Notes: generated by a model from the letters alone, not told the origin. DNA of 64,000 bases from Duganella sp. 1411 (GCF_017833525.1 NZ_JAFICD010000001.1:1984001-2048000), one strand, 5' to 3'; positions 21,276 through 33,857 are shown, counted from the stretch's first letter. Numbers and translations are program-made.

Positions 21276-22502
21276 CTATGCTGTTTTGGGGACGCCGGCC
21301 ACGCGGCTGTTGTTGCCGACGCCTATCGTGGTGAAGATCACCAGCACCTGGAACAGCGCGATGCAGACGAACACCCCGGCCGGATGGTTGGCATCCATCA
21401 GCGCGCCGAACAGCAACGGACCCAGCGCCAGCCCGCTGTCCAGACCGGAATAGACGACGCCGAACACGCGCCCGGTGGCGTTGGCCGGGGCCGCGCCGCG
21501 TATCATCAGATCGCGCGACGGCCCGGCGATGCCGGTAACCAGGCCGATCAAGCCCATCAACACAATCGCCATCCACGCCGGCACCACGGCGGCGGCGAGC
21601 ACCAGCGCCAGCAGGGCCGCGCCGGCGAACGCCAGCATGATGATGCGGTCGTGGTGGCGGCTGCCGGCGCCGAGGAAGCCGCCGTACAGCATGCCGACGG
21701 CCGACGCGAACATAAAGCAGGTATAGGCCGACGTCGCCCATTGCAGCGACATGCCGTACAAGCTCACCAGGCTGGTGGCGGCGAAGGTCTGGATGCCGGC
21801 CAGCGCCACGGCCGAGATCAGAAAGAAGCCAAAGCACATCCACACCACCTTCAGCCGCAGGAAGTCGAGTGCGCCGGCCGGCGCGGGGCCGCCGACGATG
21901 ACGACCGCGGGCGCGGCGACCGGGTCGGGACGCAGCGCGTGGCGGTTCCACAGCAGCAGCGCCAGCACGCCCAGCGGCAGCAGCGCGGCGCCCAGCAAGG
22001 CCGTGCGCCAGTCGGTGCGGGCCGCAACAAAAGTGAGGAACAACGGCGACAGCGCCCAGCCGATATTGCCGCTGATGCCGTGCACCGAAAAGCCGTGCGT
22101 CAGCCGCGCCCTGGACACGCGCTGGTTGAGCAAGGTGTAATCGGCCGGATGGAACACGCAGTTGCCGCAGCCGGCCAGGAAGGCGCCGGCCATCAGCTGG
22201 GCGTAGCTGTGCGCGCCGGCCAGCACCAGCGCCGACAGCCCCAGCAGCGCGATGCCGCTGAACAGCACGGCGCGGGCGCCGAAGCGGTCGACCACGAAGC
22301 CGGCCATGGCCTGGCCGACGCCGGAGACCGCGAAAAACACCGTCATCAGCAAGCCGAGCTGGGCGTAACTGAGGTGGAACTCCGGCTTGAGCCACGGGAT
22401 CAGCGCGGCCAGGATCACGTGGTAGAAGTGGGACGTGCCGTGGGCCAGCCCCACCAGCGAGATCACTTGGGCGTCCTGCCGCAGCAGTGTTTTGTCGGTC
22501 AT
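21276..22502 (-). CDS. MFS transporter
   Basis: A 408-residue polytopic membrane protein with about 12 hydrophobic helices. It opens with ISLVGLAHGTSHFYHVILA and shows the MFS loop 2-3 signature as GFVVDRFGARAVLF. The HGTSHFYH start resembles the fosmidomycin-resistance (Fsr-like) branch. The substrate is unknown. It is divergent from the AraC regulator, which may control it. Confidence 0.88.
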   Translation of the reverse strand: MTDKTLLRQDAQVISLVGLAHGTSHFYHVILAALIPWLKPEFHLSYAQLGLLMTVFFAVSGVGQAMAGFVVDRFGARAVLFSGIALLGLSALVLAGAHSYAQLMAGAFLAGCGNCVFHPADYTLLNQRVSRARLTHGFSVHGISGNIGWALSPLFLTFVAARTDWRTALLGAALLPLGVLALLLWNRHALRPDPVAAPAVVIVGGPAPAGALDFLRLKVVWMCFGFFLISAVALAGIQTFAATSLVSLYGMSLQWATSAYTCFMFASAVGMLYGGFLGAGSRHHDRIIMLAFAGAALLALVLAAAVVPAWMAIVLMGLIGLVTGIAGPSRDLMIRGAAPANATGRVFGVVYSGLDSGLALGPLLFGALMDANHPAGVFVCIALFQVLVIFTTIGVGNNSRVAGVPKTA

Positions 22503-22606
22503 CCTGTTTCTCCATATGGCGTGGTGACCAAGTGTAGCAATCCGCGGCAGTCTGATTTAAGATAGAGAGACAACTTTTATCGCGTTTACGCCATCCGCCC
22601 GAATTC

Positions 22607-23398
22607 ATGCCCATCCCTATCGTCACGCACACGCAATTCGACTGGAATTGCGACTACCCGACGCCGGAGCGCCCATTGACGATGTCGGGACGCGACCTGC
22701 CGGCCGACGCCCACCTGCTGCCGCATCACCATCCGTGGGGCCAGTTCACCTACGCGATGCAAGGCGTGATGCGGGTGACGGCCAACAACAGCAGCTGGAT
22801 CGTGCCACCGCAGCGGGCGATATGGATCGCGCCGGACGTGGTGCACGCGGTCACGGTGCTGGAGCCGACCCGCCTGCGGCCGTTGTGCGTGCACGCGGAC
22901 CGCTCGCCGTTTCCGGGCAACGAGTGCAAGGTGGTCGAGGTTTCGAGCCTGCTGCGCGAACTGATCGCCGCACTGGAGCAGCACGACCAGCACGAGCAAT
23001 CGGCGCGGGAGCGCTTGTTGGGGGAGATGATCCTGGATGAATTGCCGCGCTGCGCGGTGCGGCCGATCCGCGTGCCGCTGCCGGCCGACAAACGTCTGAA
23101 GTCGCTGTGCGACGCGCTGATCGCCGATCCGGGCGCGGAGCTGACCTTGCAGCAGTGGGCCGGCCACGTGGGCGCATCGGACCGCACGCTAACGCGGCTG
23201 TTCGAGCGGGAGTTGGGAATGAGTTTCGTGCAGTGGCGCCGGCAGGTGCGGCTGGCGCATGCCGCGCCGTTGATCGCGCGCGGCATGCCGTTGTCGCAGG
23301 TGGCGGCGGAGTTGGGCTACGCCAGCCAGTCGGCGTTTTCGGCGATGTTCAAAAAAACCTTCGGCAACAGCCCGTCGGCGTTTTTCGAGCAGCGATAA
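22607..23398 (+). CDS. AraC family transcriptional regulator
   Basis: A 263-residue regulator with an N-terminal cupin sensor (HLLPHHHPWGQFTYAMQG, VPPQRAIWIAPD) and a C-terminal double helix-turn-helix (residues about 165-260: MPLSQVAAELGYASQSAFSA and the FKKTFG ending). It lies divergently from the MFS transporter with 104 bases between them, so control of that gene is likely. The ligand is unknown. Confidence 0.93.
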   Translation: MPIPIVTHTQFDWNCDYPTPERPLTMSGRDLPADAHLLPHHHPWGQFTYAMQGVMRVTANNSSWIVPPQRAIWIAPDVVHAVTVLEPTRLRPLCVHADRSPFPGNECKVVEVSSLLRELIAALEQHDQHEQSARERLLGEMILDELPRCAVRPIRVPLPADKRLKSLCDALIADPGAELTLQQWAGHVGASDRTLTRLFERELGMSFVQWRRQVRLAHAAPLIARGMPLSQVAAELGYASQSAFSAMFKKTFGNSPSAFFEQR

Positions 23399-23410
23399 CG
23401 AGCGGGAACC

Positions 23411-23464
23411 GTTCAACCCGCACGGCGGCGAACAGGGGTCGTACCCCGCACGGGGTACGACCCC
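23411..23464 (+). repeat. GTTCAACCCGCAC head plus GGGGTC palindrome, copy 2
   Basis: The unit has a short head (GTTCAACCCGCAC) followed by a 30-nt palindrome (23435-23464), GGGGTCGTACCCC with its complement. It lies downstream of clpB. An inverted copy at 26188-26240 lies upstream of clpB. Confidence 0.8.
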
Positions 23465-23492
23465 GACCTTTTCGGGTTACCGCCCCGCCCAA

Positions 23493-26093
<2,601 letters not shown>

Positions 26094-26187
26094 GGAATTG
26101 CTCCGATATATTTAACTTATCGCTTAGATAGTGCTATATGGGCAGTTTTCAAGGGCTTGGTGGACGCGATGCCGAACCCGGCAGGGC

Positions 26188-26240
26188 GGGGTCGTACCCC
26201 GTACGGGGTACGACCCCTGGCGCCGAATTGCGGGTTGAAC
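26188..26240 (-). repeat. GTTCAACCCGCA head plus GGGGTC palindrome, copy 3 (inverted)
   Basis: The palindrome is at 26188-26217 (GGGGTCGTACCCC and its complement) and the head is at its right side, so the unit points the other way from copy 2. It lies between moaE and clpB. Confidence 0.8.
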
Positions 26241-26248
26241 GTGTCGCG

Positions 26249-26707
26249 CTAGCGCCACTTATCCAACGCGGCATCGTCGCTGACGCGCGCATCGACCCAC
26301 CGCGCCCCCTCCGGCGTCTGCTCCTTCTTCCAGAACGGCGCCTCGGTCTTCAAATAATCGATAATAAATTCACAAGCCGCGAACGCCTCGCCGCGATGCG
26401 CCGCCGTCGCCGCCACCAGCACGATCTGATCGAGCGGCTTGAGCGGCCCGACCCGGTGGATCACCAGCGCGCCGAAGGTCGGCCAGCGCCCCCTGGCCTG
26501 CTCGATGATGGCGGCGATCGACTGCTCGGTCATGCCCGGATAATGCTCCAGCTCCATCTCAGCCACCTCGGCGCCCTCGTTCAGATCGCGCACCACGCCG
26601 ACGAACGTGACGATCGCGCCGATCTTCGGATTGGCCGCGCGCAGCCGCGCCACCTCGGCGCTCAGATCGAAATCCCCGGTCTGGATGCGGACTTCGTTCA
26701 AGCTCAT
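26249..26707 (-). CDS. moaE: Molybdopterin synthase catalytic subunit
   Basis: Large subunit of MPT synthase in molybdenum cofactor synthesis, 152 residues starting MSLNEVRIQTGDFDLSAE. Family marks are GAIVTFVGVVRDLN, HYPGMTE, HRVGPLKPLDQIVLV and the lysines in FWKKEQTPEGARWVDA. The start overlaps the stop of the upstream DUF349 gene (ATGA), so translation is coupled. The partner moaD is not in the window. Confidence 0.96.
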   Translation of the reverse strand: MSLNEVRIQTGDFDLSAEVARLRAANPKIGAIVTFVGVVRDLNEGAEVAEMELEHYPGMTEQSIAAIIEQARGRWPTFGALVIHRVGPLKPLDQIVLVAATAAHRGEAFAACEFIIDYLKTEAPFWKKEQTPEGARWVDARVSDDAALDKWR

Positions 26708-29202
26708 GCCCGCTCCGACGCGCCGATGCGGCGGAACAGCTGCTCGATGCGGCTGGCGGTGCGGGCGTCGGCCAGGGCCGGCATCGCGCACAACTGCAGA
26801 TACGCGGCGGCGGCCGTCAGCGGCTTCTGGCCCGACTTGAGCGACGATTGCAGCACTTCGACCTGCATTTTCAACCGCTCGCGCGCGAATTCGGCGCCGC
26901 TGTCGACGCCGGCGACGATCTCCAGCCGCAGTACCTCGTCCAGCAATCTGGCGCGGTTGCGCTCGAGCTGCTCGGCGTAGGCCGCGCGGTTGCCGTCCAG
27001 CGCGGCCAGACCAGCCGTGAAGCGCCCGTGCAGCGCGCGCTCGTACTCGGGCGCCAGCGGCGGCAGCGCGGCCCAGCGGGCCTGCCACCCGGCGGCGTCG
27101 GTGTTTTCCGCGCCGGCGGCGCCGCTGATGGCGCTCTCCAGCGCCTGGCACAGCCGCAGCTTGTCGCGCAGCGCGTTGGCCTGGGCGGCGCCGGCGCGGC
27201 GCTTGATCGCGTCCGCCTGCCCCTGCACGGCGGCCACGGCGCTCTGGTAGCGCTGCGCGATCTTGGCCTCGGCCGCGCGCGGCACGGTGCCGGAGGCGTT
27301 CCAGGCGGCGGCCGCGTCGCGCAGCGCCTTGGCGATGGCCGCCAGCTGCGCCTTGTCGTCGCCGCTGAAGGTGGCCGTTTCCAGCTCCTTGCAGATGGCC
27401 TCGCGCGCGTGCAGATGGGCCTTGCGCTCGTGGTCGGCCGCGTGGGCGGTTTCCTTGCGCTTCGCGAAAATGGCGTCGCACGCGGCGCGGAAACGCTGCC
27501 ACAGCGCCTGCTCGACCTTGCGTTCGAGCGGCAGCGCCTTGGCCTGTTCCTGCCAGCGCTCCTGCAAACCGCGCAGCTTGTCGAGCGTGTGGCGGTCCGA
27601 CGGCTGCAACTGCTCGGCTTCGGCGATCAGTTGCTCGCGCTTGGCCGTTTCGATCTTGCGCTGCTCCGACAGCGGCGCCAGCATCTGCGCCAGCGCCTTG
27701 TCGAAGGCCTGGTCGAGCTTGCGCTTTTCCTTGCGGTCGATGGTGCCCAGCCGGCCCCATACCTGGCGCAGGCGCTGGCCGGCGGCGGCGACGTTCTTCA
27801 GGTCGGCGTTGTCGCTGGCGGCGGCCGCCGCCATCGCATGGGTTTCGTCGATCAGCGCCTGCGCCTTGGCGGCGTTGGCGTGACGCTCCTCGGCCAGCTG
27901 CTTGAAGTGCGCCGCCGCCGGCGCGTAGGCCGTGGTGCAGGCGGTGTCGAACCGCTCCCACAGGCTCTTGGGCGCGTGGCCGGAGACGGTGTCGAGCGCC
28001 TTCCAGCGCTCGCGCATGCTGCCGACCTTCTTGGCCAGTTCGCTCATCGGCAAGCCCAGCGCCGGCAGTTCCTCGACCGCCTTGACCAGCTCTTCGCGCG
28101 AGACGTTGCCGCCCCAGCGCGCCCAGTCGCCCAAACGCTTGAGCTCGGCCCGGACGTGGTTCAGGCGGTCCGTCTGCGCCGGCGTCAGCCGGGTTTTGTG
28201 TTCTTTCAGCCACTTATCGTGCTCGGCGGCGGCGTGCAGCGAGCCTTGCTCGAGCGCCGCTTCCAGCGCGTCCAGCGTTTCGAGGAATTTCTTGTCGGTT
28301 TCCTTGGGCGGCTGCGCGGCCTTGGGCGGTTTCGGGCCCTTGGCGGGGTTGGCGTTGGCCGGCTTGGCCTGGCTTGACGGATCGGCCAGCGCGGCGGCCG
28401 GGGCGGCGTCGCCCGCGCCGCCGTCGCTCACGGCGGGTTCGGCCGAAGCCGAAGCCGAAGCAACCGGCGCCGCCGGCTGGACGGCGGCCGACAGCGCCGC
28501 GCGCGCCTGCTCCAGCGCCTGCGCGAAATCGCTCAGCAGGTGCTTGGGCAGCGCGTTGTGCTCGGGCGCGTCACGGTATTCGGCCAGCGCGGCCGTGTGG
28601 CGCTCCAGCGCCTGCGCCGCCTCGTCCGGCGCCAGGCCGGCGGCCGGCAGCTGGCGCACGGCGGCCATCGCATCGATGATGGCGCGCTGCAGCTCGACCT
28701 GCGCCTGCAGGCGGGCGGCCAGCGCGGCGCGGGCGGCGTCGTACGGCACGGCCAGCTCCGGCACGGCCGAGGTGATGTTCCATTGGCGATCGAGCTCGGC
28801 CACCTGGTTCGGCGTCAGCTTTTCGTCCTGCAACAGGCGGTTGGCGTGGTCGAGGCAGGCCTGGGCCTTTTGCAGCTCGGCCTGCTGGTAGCGGATGGCG
28901 TCGAGCCGGCCCTGCATCAGCTTGGCGACGCGGCGGTCGGTGTTGCGCATCGCTTGCTGCACCTGCTCCAGATAGGGTTGCGACTGCACATGCTCGGCGG
29001 CGGCCAGGCGCACGCCGGCGAATTCGCTGTGGAGGATCAGCTCGACGGCGGCGGCCTCATCGCCGGCCAGCGCGGCGGCGCGGCGCGCCTGCTCGTCGCG
29101 GCGGCTGGCCGACAAGGCGGCGGCGGCCTGCTCCGGGGCCGCCGGCGGGGTGGCGGCGGCGGCCGGCTGGTCGGTAGTGCGCTTAAAGATGAAATCGAAC
29201 AT
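26704..29202 (-). CDS. DUF349 domain protein
   Basis: A very long helical protein of 832 residues made of repeated helical-bundle segments of about 75 residues, such as EERHANAAKAQALIDE and KLRGLQERWQEQAKALPLER. These are DUF349 repeats. An alanine/proline-rich linker (about residues 245-300) separates the N-terminal part from the repeats. It has no signal peptide. Function is unknown; related repeat proteins have been linked to RNA-associated roles, which is not testable here. It is coupled to moaE. Confidence 0.82.
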   Translation of the reverse strand: MFDFIFKRTTDQPAAAATPPAAPEQAAAALSASRRDEQARRAAALAGDEAAAVELILHSEFAGVRLAAAEHVQSQPYLEQVQQAMRNTDRRVAKLMQGRLDAIRYQQAELQKAQACLDHANRLLQDEKLTPNQVAELDRQWNITSAVPELAVPYDAARAALAARLQAQVELQRAIIDAMAAVRQLPAAGLAPDEAAQALERHTAALAEYRDAPEHNALPKHLLSDFAQALEQARAALSAAVQPAAPVASASASAEPAVSDGGAGDAAPAAALADPSSQAKPANANPAKGPKPPKAAQPPKETDKKFLETLDALEAALEQGSLHAAAEHDKWLKEHKTRLTPAQTDRLNHVRAELKRLGDWARWGGNVSREELVKAVEELPALGLPMSELAKKVGSMRERWKALDTVSGHAPKSLWERFDTACTTAYAPAAAHFKQLAEERHANAAKAQALIDETHAMAAAAASDNADLKNVAAAGQRLRQVWGRLGTIDRKEKRKLDQAFDKALAQMLAPLSEQRKIETAKREQLIAEAEQLQPSDRHTLDKLRGLQERWQEQAKALPLERKVEQALWQRFRAACDAIFAKRKETAHAADHERKAHLHAREAICKELETATFSGDDKAQLAAIAKALRDAAAAWNASGTVPRAAEAKIAQRYQSAVAAVQGQADAIKRRAGAAQANALRDKLRLCQALESAISGAAGAENTDAAGWQARWAALPPLAPEYERALHGRFTAGLAALDGNRAAYAEQLERNRARLLDEVLRLEIVAGVDSGAEFARERLKMQVEVLQSSLKSGQKPLTAAAAYLQLCAMPALADARTASRIEQLFRRIGASERA

Positions 29203-29279
29203 GGTGCGCTATGTGATGGGGAAAACCACCATCATAGCAAAGCAGGGGGAAATTGCCCGAGGCGAGTGCTATTCGGCGG

Positions 29280-30023
29280 TTATTTCGTTATAACATCGTC
29301 CAGCGACCGCTGCCGGGCGTTATATAAGGGGGCCGCCGGCGCGGCGGCGTCGAGCGCCAACGCCGGCAATACCTGCAGGCCAGGGATGGCGATGCGGGCG
29401 TCGTCGGCCGCGGCGGGGGCCGCCAGCCGGCGCGCGGCGCCGGCCTGCGCCCTGGCTTGGGCCTTGGCGGCGACGGCCGGCGGCGCCTGGTCGCCCAGCA
29501 CGACGCGCGAACGTTTCATTTCCTCCAAGTGCTTGTCATGCATCATCAGCTGGTTGGCGATGGAGAACCAGGTCTCCCCTCCTATCAGACCGCGCGCCAT
29601 GGCAAACAGTTCCTGCTCCTCTTTTTCGAGCCGCTTGAGCAGCGAGGCGCAGCACGTTTCGATGCTGTCGCACACCTGCTCGACCTGGAAGTCGCGCGCG
29701 TCGGCCAGGATGCCCGCGCGCTCCTGCAAGGAGCGGATGGCGGCCAGCGCCGCCTGGTTCAAATGGTTGAGCTCGTCGAGCAGCTGGTCGGCGCGCTCGG
29801 TGGTTTCGCGCAGCGCCGGGATCAGGTACATCTCGGTCTTGCGCCAATAACAGGCCTGATACAGGCTGTTGAGGTTCTCGCACGCGTACTCCAGCTGGGA
29901 CAGGGTTATGCTGTTCTGCTGCATCAGCGTCGAGCGCACATACTTTTGAAACGATAACAAACTGAGGCGAACGCTGGACTGTTCCACCGACAGCGCTACC
30001 AGGGTATATGTGGCCGTTAACAT
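29280..30023 (-). CDS. Helical-bundle protein of unknown function, hemerythrin-like
   Basis: A 247-residue product if it starts at MLTATYTLVALSVEQSSVRL; an upstream in-frame start at 30068 is possible. It is almost wholly helical, with LEKEEQELFAMARGLIGGETW reminiscent of a hemerythrin-type bundle, but the conserved metal histidines are not clearly present. The C-terminal 70 residues are low-complexity and alanine-rich. I do not recognise it firmly. It lies just upstream of the DUF349 gene on the same strand. Confidence 0.55.
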   Translation of the reverse strand: MLTATYTLVALSVEQSSVRLSLLSFQKYVRSTLMQQNSITLSQLEYACENLNSLYQACYWRKTEMYLIPALRETTERADQLLDELNHLNQAALAAIRSLQERAGILADARDFQVEQVCDSIETCCASLLKRLEKEEQELFAMARGLIGGETWFSIANQLMMHDKHLEEMKRSRVVLGDQAPPAVAAKAQARAQAGAARRLAAPAAADDARIAIPGLQVLPALALDAAAPAAPLYNARQRSLDDVITK

Positions 30024-30184
30024 TCTTACTCCCAAGACTAAAGTTGCGCACACCCGGTCGGGCGGCAAGAGCGGAAGTGGAAAGTGTAAATAAACCCGAC
30101 ACGGACGCCTTGAGCTAGAACAAACCAGACCCCGCGTTTCATTTCATTGGGAACATCAAATATATATCAAGCCGACAACGAACA

Positions 30185-32587
30185 CTATCGCAACGGCAGT
30201 TCCAGGCGCACCATTCCCGCTTCCGGATGCGCCGATACCACACCGCCGAATCGCCGCACCAGGTTTTGCACGCCGAGGTTCTCCGCCAGCGCGTCGCCGA
30301 CGATGGCGCCGGTGCCCCGGCCGCGGAAGTAATCGACCAGCTTAGCGAACAGGATATGCCCCAGGCCGCGCCCTTTCAAGTCGGAGCGCACGATGATGGC
30401 GAATTCAGCGTGCTGATTGTCGGGGTCGGTGACGGCGCGCGCCACGCCCAGCGTCTCGGGCTGGCCGTCGGCGCCGTTGCGGGTGGCGATGAAGGCCATC
30501 GCGCGGTCGTAGTCGATCTGCGTCAGGCGCGCCAGCTGCGCCGGCGGCAGCTCGCGCATGGCCGAGAAAAAGCGCAGCCGCACGTCGTCCGGATCGAGCG
30601 CGTGGAAGAACACCTGGTGCTGCGGGCCGTCCTCCGGCCGGATCGGCCGCAGCAGGATGTGGCCGCCGTCCCAGGCGACCTCCTGCTCGAGCTCCTGCGG
30701 ATACGGCCGGATCGCCAAGGTGCGCGCGCTGCGCGCCGCTGATTGCAGCCGCAGCCGCGCGCCCAGCGCCACCACCGCGCCGCCGATGGCCAGCAGCGGA
30801 TTGAGGTCGAGCTCGGCAAGCTCGGGCAGCTCGGTCACCATGTCGGCCACCTGCACCAGGGTGCGCACGATGGCTTCGGCGTCGGCCGCCGTCTGGCCCT
30901 GCGCCAGCAGGCGCGCCACGCGGGTGCGCCCGACCATGTCGCGCGCCAGCACCATGTTCAGCGGCGGCAGGCCGGCGACGCGGTCGGCCGCGACCTCGGC
31001 GGCGATGCCGCCCTGGCCGAAGAACACCACCGGCCCGAACACCGGATCGGCGCCGATCTGGATGCGCGCCGCCGCCAGCGTGTGGCCGGCCAGCGCCGCC
31101 TGCGCCGGCGTCGCCAGCGCGATGCCGTAGGCCGCCAGCAGCGCGCGCGCGTCGTCGTCCGGCAGCTCGGTGCGCCCGGCCGCCAGCGCCGCCGTCACCA
31201 GCGCGCGCGCCGCCGCGCGCTCCGGCGCCGAGGTGCCCGGCTGGCCGGCCGGCACCTCCATCAACAGCTCCTGGTTGCGCCGGTACTGGGCGATCTGCAC
31301 GAAGCCGTGCACCGCCTTCTCGGGCGTGTCGTAGGTGGGCAGGCCGGCGTCGGCGAAGACCTGGCGCGCGAACGTCACCGAACTGCCGCCGAGCCAGCAC
31401 GACAGCACGTTCTTGCCGGCCGCGCGCATCAGCGGCGCCACCGCCTCGGCGATCAGCTGGCTCGACACCATCGCCGTCGGCGCGTGCAGGAACAGCAGCG
31501 CGTCGGCCTGCGGTTCGCGCAGCAGGGCCTCGACGGCGGCCGTGTAGCGCTCGACCGGCGCGTCGGCCAGCAGGTCGACCGGGTTGGCCGGCGGCGCGCC
31601 GGCCTTCGTCAGCTGCTTGAGCGTGTCGTCCGACAACGGCGCCAGGCGCGCGCCGCCACTGGCCAGCGCGTCGGCCGCGATCAGTCCCAGCCCGCCGCTG
31701 TTGGTCAGCACCGCCAGCCGCTCGCCGCGCTGCGGCCGGCGCCGCGCTAGGGTCTCGACGGCGTCGAACAAATCCTCGGTCGAGTACACCCGCAGCATGC
31801 CGGCGCGGCGGATCGCGGCGTCGAACACCAGGTCGGCGCCGGGGGCGGCGTCGCGCCCGACCTTGAGCACGATGACCGGCTTGCCGCGCGCGGCCAGCCG
31901 CCCGGCCGACATGAACTTACGCGCCGCGCCGAGCTGCTCGACGCACAGCAGGATCGCGTGGGTGGCGACGTCGGCGGCCAGATAGTCGAGCAGGTCGCCG
32001 AAATCGACGTCGGCGCCGCCGCCCATGGCGATGCAGCGCGAAAAGCCGATGCCGCGCAGCGCCGCCCAGTCCAGCACGGCCGCCGCCAGCGCCCCCGACT
32101 GCGAGACGAACGCCAGTTTGCCGGCGCCGGCCGGCAGGTGGTGGAAGCTGGCGTTCAGGCCGGCCGCCGGCGATTGCACGCCGAGGCTGCCCGGACCCAG
32201 GATGCGCAGCAGGTGCGGCCGGGCCGCGTTGAGCATCGCCTGGCGCAGGCTGTCGGCGTCGCGGCCGTCCATGGCGGTCATGACGATGGCGGCGCGGGTG
32301 CCGCGCGCGCCCAGTTCGGCGATCAGGCCGGGGACGGCCGCCGCCGGCGTGCAGAGGATGGCCAGCTCCGGCGCCGCCGGCAGCGCCGACACCCTGGCGT
32401 AGCACGGCATGCCGCGCAGCCGCGCGTACTTGGGATTGACCGGCCACAGCTGGCCGCCGCCGGCGCCGAACGTCCCCTCCACCAGGTTGTCGAGCACGCG
32501 CGTGCCGATGCGCTGCGGCTTTTCCGACGCGCCGATCACGGCCACCGAGCGCGGTTGAAACAATCGGTCGAGATTCCTGATGCTCAT
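30185..32587 (-). CDS. PatZ-like acyl-CoA ligase/GNAT acetyltransferase with shortened ATP-grasp
   Basis: An 800-residue fusion. It has a CoA-binding domain (residues 1-130, QPRSVAVIGASEKPQRIG), CoA-ligase domains (about 150-440, with LGPGSLGVQSP), an ATP-grasp domain (about 465-620) and a C-terminal GNAT domain (about 640-800, GRGLGHILFAKLVDYFRGRG). Relatives such as E. coli PatZ are about 886 residues. The lost length falls inside the ATP-grasp domain: LLAAYGIALATPAQ runs almost directly into GADPVFGPVVFFGQGG, without the lysine-bearing nucleotide subdomain. The acetyltransferase part looks intact. Confidence 0.88.
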   Translation of the reverse strand: MSIRNLDRLFQPRSVAVIGASEKPQRIGTRVLDNLVEGTFGAGGGQLWPVNPKYARLRGMPCYARVSALPAAPELAILCTPAAAVPGLIAELGARGTRAAIVMTAMDGRDADSLRQAMLNAARPHLLRILGPGSLGVQSPAAGLNASFHHLPAGAGKLAFVSQSGALAAAVLDWAALRGIGFSRCIAMGGGADVDFGDLLDYLAADVATHAILLCVEQLGAARKFMSAGRLAARGKPVIVLKVGRDAAPGADLVFDAAIRRAGMLRVYSTEDLFDAVETLARRRPQRGERLAVLTNSGGLGLIAADALASGGARLAPLSDDTLKQLTKAGAPPANPVDLLADAPVERYTAAVEALLREPQADALLFLHAPTAMVSSQLIAEAVAPLMRAAGKNVLSCWLGGSSVTFARQVFADAGLPTYDTPEKAVHGFVQIAQYRRNQELLMEVPAGQPGTSAPERAAARALVTAALAAGRTELPDDDARALLAAYGIALATPAQAALAGHTLAAARIQIGADPVFGPVVFFGQGGIAAEVAADRVAGLPPLNMVLARDMVGRTRVARLLAQGQTAADAEAIVRTLVQVADMVTELPELAELDLNPLLAIGGAVVALGARLRLQSAARSARTLAIRPYPQELEQEVAWDGGHILLRPIRPEDGPQHQVFFHALDPDDVRLRFFSAMRELPPAQLARLTQIDYDRAMAFIATRNGADGQPETLGVARAVTDPDNQHAEFAIIVRSDLKGRGLGHILFAKLVDYFRGRGTGAIVGDALAENLGVQNLVRRFGGVVSAHPEAGMVRLELPLR

Positions 32588-32623
32588 GCGGCGGTGCTCC
32601 GGGGTTGGGTGGTGGTGAGAGGC

Positions 32624-33613
32624 TTACCAGCGCGACGCGTGGTCCTCGGTCACGCCCATCATTTGCGTGACGATGCGCTTGGGCTGGTCCGGCGCGCTGC
32701 GCACCCAGCCGCTGAAGGTGCCGACCGGCTGCAGGTAGCGGCTCGCCGCCAGCAGCATCTTCTTGTTGTCGCGGCGCGCCCCCTCGGGCGTGAAGTACAG
32801 CTCCAGCAGGTCGTCCTCCGTGAAGATATGCCATTGCGACAGCGGGTCGCTGCTATCGTACAGGAAGTGCGCCGGCGCCAGCGCGTGGACGTCGCCATCG
32901 AGCCACAGCGCGTTCTCGTGGCCGCCGAAATAGCCGGCTTGCAGATTGAACCCCATCTCCAGCGTGTGCGCCGAGGCCCAGCGCCACGCGGTCTCGCGCG
33001 CCAGCAGGCCGTTCGAATAGTCGAAGCTGGCCACGCCGCCGGCCAGGTCGTACTCCTCGCGCCAAGTGCGCACCTCGCCGGTCAGCGGCATGCCGGACGA
33101 CTTTTGCGTCGCGTGCGCCGAGCCGCGCGCCACCGGGCCGCTGGCCAGCAGCAGCGGCGACGCGCCCGGTCCGAAGGCGGCGTCGATCTCCAGGAAGTCG
33201 CAGCGCAGCGACAGCTCGTAGCGGCCGGCGCCGTCGCTGTCGAGGGCGATGCGGGTGCTGCCGGTTTCGAAGCGGCTCGAGCCGCCCGCGTGGTCGGCCA
33301 GCCGCGCCGCCCGGCCGGGCAGGCCGTCCTGCGAGAAGTTGGCCAGCATGTCGCCGTCGTCGCGGTCGAAGGCGTAGGCGAACGCGGTGGAAGCCCAGCC
33401 CAGGTCGACGATGGCGACGGCGCAAAACACCCGCTCGGTGCACAGCGCCACGTAATGCCAGCGCTTGTGGTGGAAGCGGCGCCACAGCCGCCCGCGCGCG
33501 TACGGCGCGGCCAGCCGGCTCCAGTCGATGGCGCCGGTCTGTCCGGCGTAGCGGCCGAACAGCGGCTGGCCGTCGGGACCGGGCAAGTTGGGGGGCGCGG
33601 CTGGCAAACTCAT
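32624..33613 (-). CDS. DUF2804 domain protein
   Basis: A 329-residue protein with the start at 33613 (MSLPAAPPNLPGPDGQPLFG). A longer upstream reading lacks similarity and runs into the neighbour's promoter. It contains KRWHYVALCTERVFCAVAIVD, YDLAGGVASFDYSNGLLARE and MGFNLQAGYFGGHENALW, matching DUF2804 proteins. The function is unknown. It is divergent from the diguanylate cyclase gene. Confidence 0.85.
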   Translation of the reverse strand: MSLPAAPPNLPGPDGQPLFGRYAGQTGAIDWSRLAAPYARGRLWRRFHHKRWHYVALCTERVFCAVAIVDLGWASTAFAYAFDRDDGDMLANFSQDGLPGRAARLADHAGGSSRFETGSTRIALDSDGAGRYELSLRCDFLEIDAAFGPGASPLLLASGPVARGSAHATQKSSGMPLTGEVRTWREEYDLAGGVASFDYSNGLLARETAWRWASAHTLEMGFNLQAGYFGGHENALWLDGDVHALAPAHFLYDSSDPLSQWHIFTEDDLLELYFTPEGARRDNKKMLLAASRYLQPVGTFSGWVRSAPDQPKRIVTQMMGVTEDHASRW

Positions 33614-33857
33614 GCGGCAGCCGCGCGCGCGGGCGCAGCCAGCGGAGGGTGTGGCGGCGGGGTTGTCAATTCGGTCAAGGTTGTTCCTTCGCGCACACGC
33701 GCGGCATGGGCCAGCCGCTATTCTAATAAGGAAATCCCTACCACCTGTGAACGGAATGCGGTTTTTTTGCCGGTGCCGGCCGGAAACGGAATACAAACCA
33801 GATATTTCCGTGCAGAATATCCATCCATGGCGACCTGTTCCCGCATCCGCTGACTCG

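Noticed and set aside
26136..26153. Heat-shock (sigma-32) promoter for clpB: CTTGAAA and CCCATAT on the minus strand
   Set aside because: The two boxes are only 4 bases apart, far below the 13-15 expected, so the match is probably chance.
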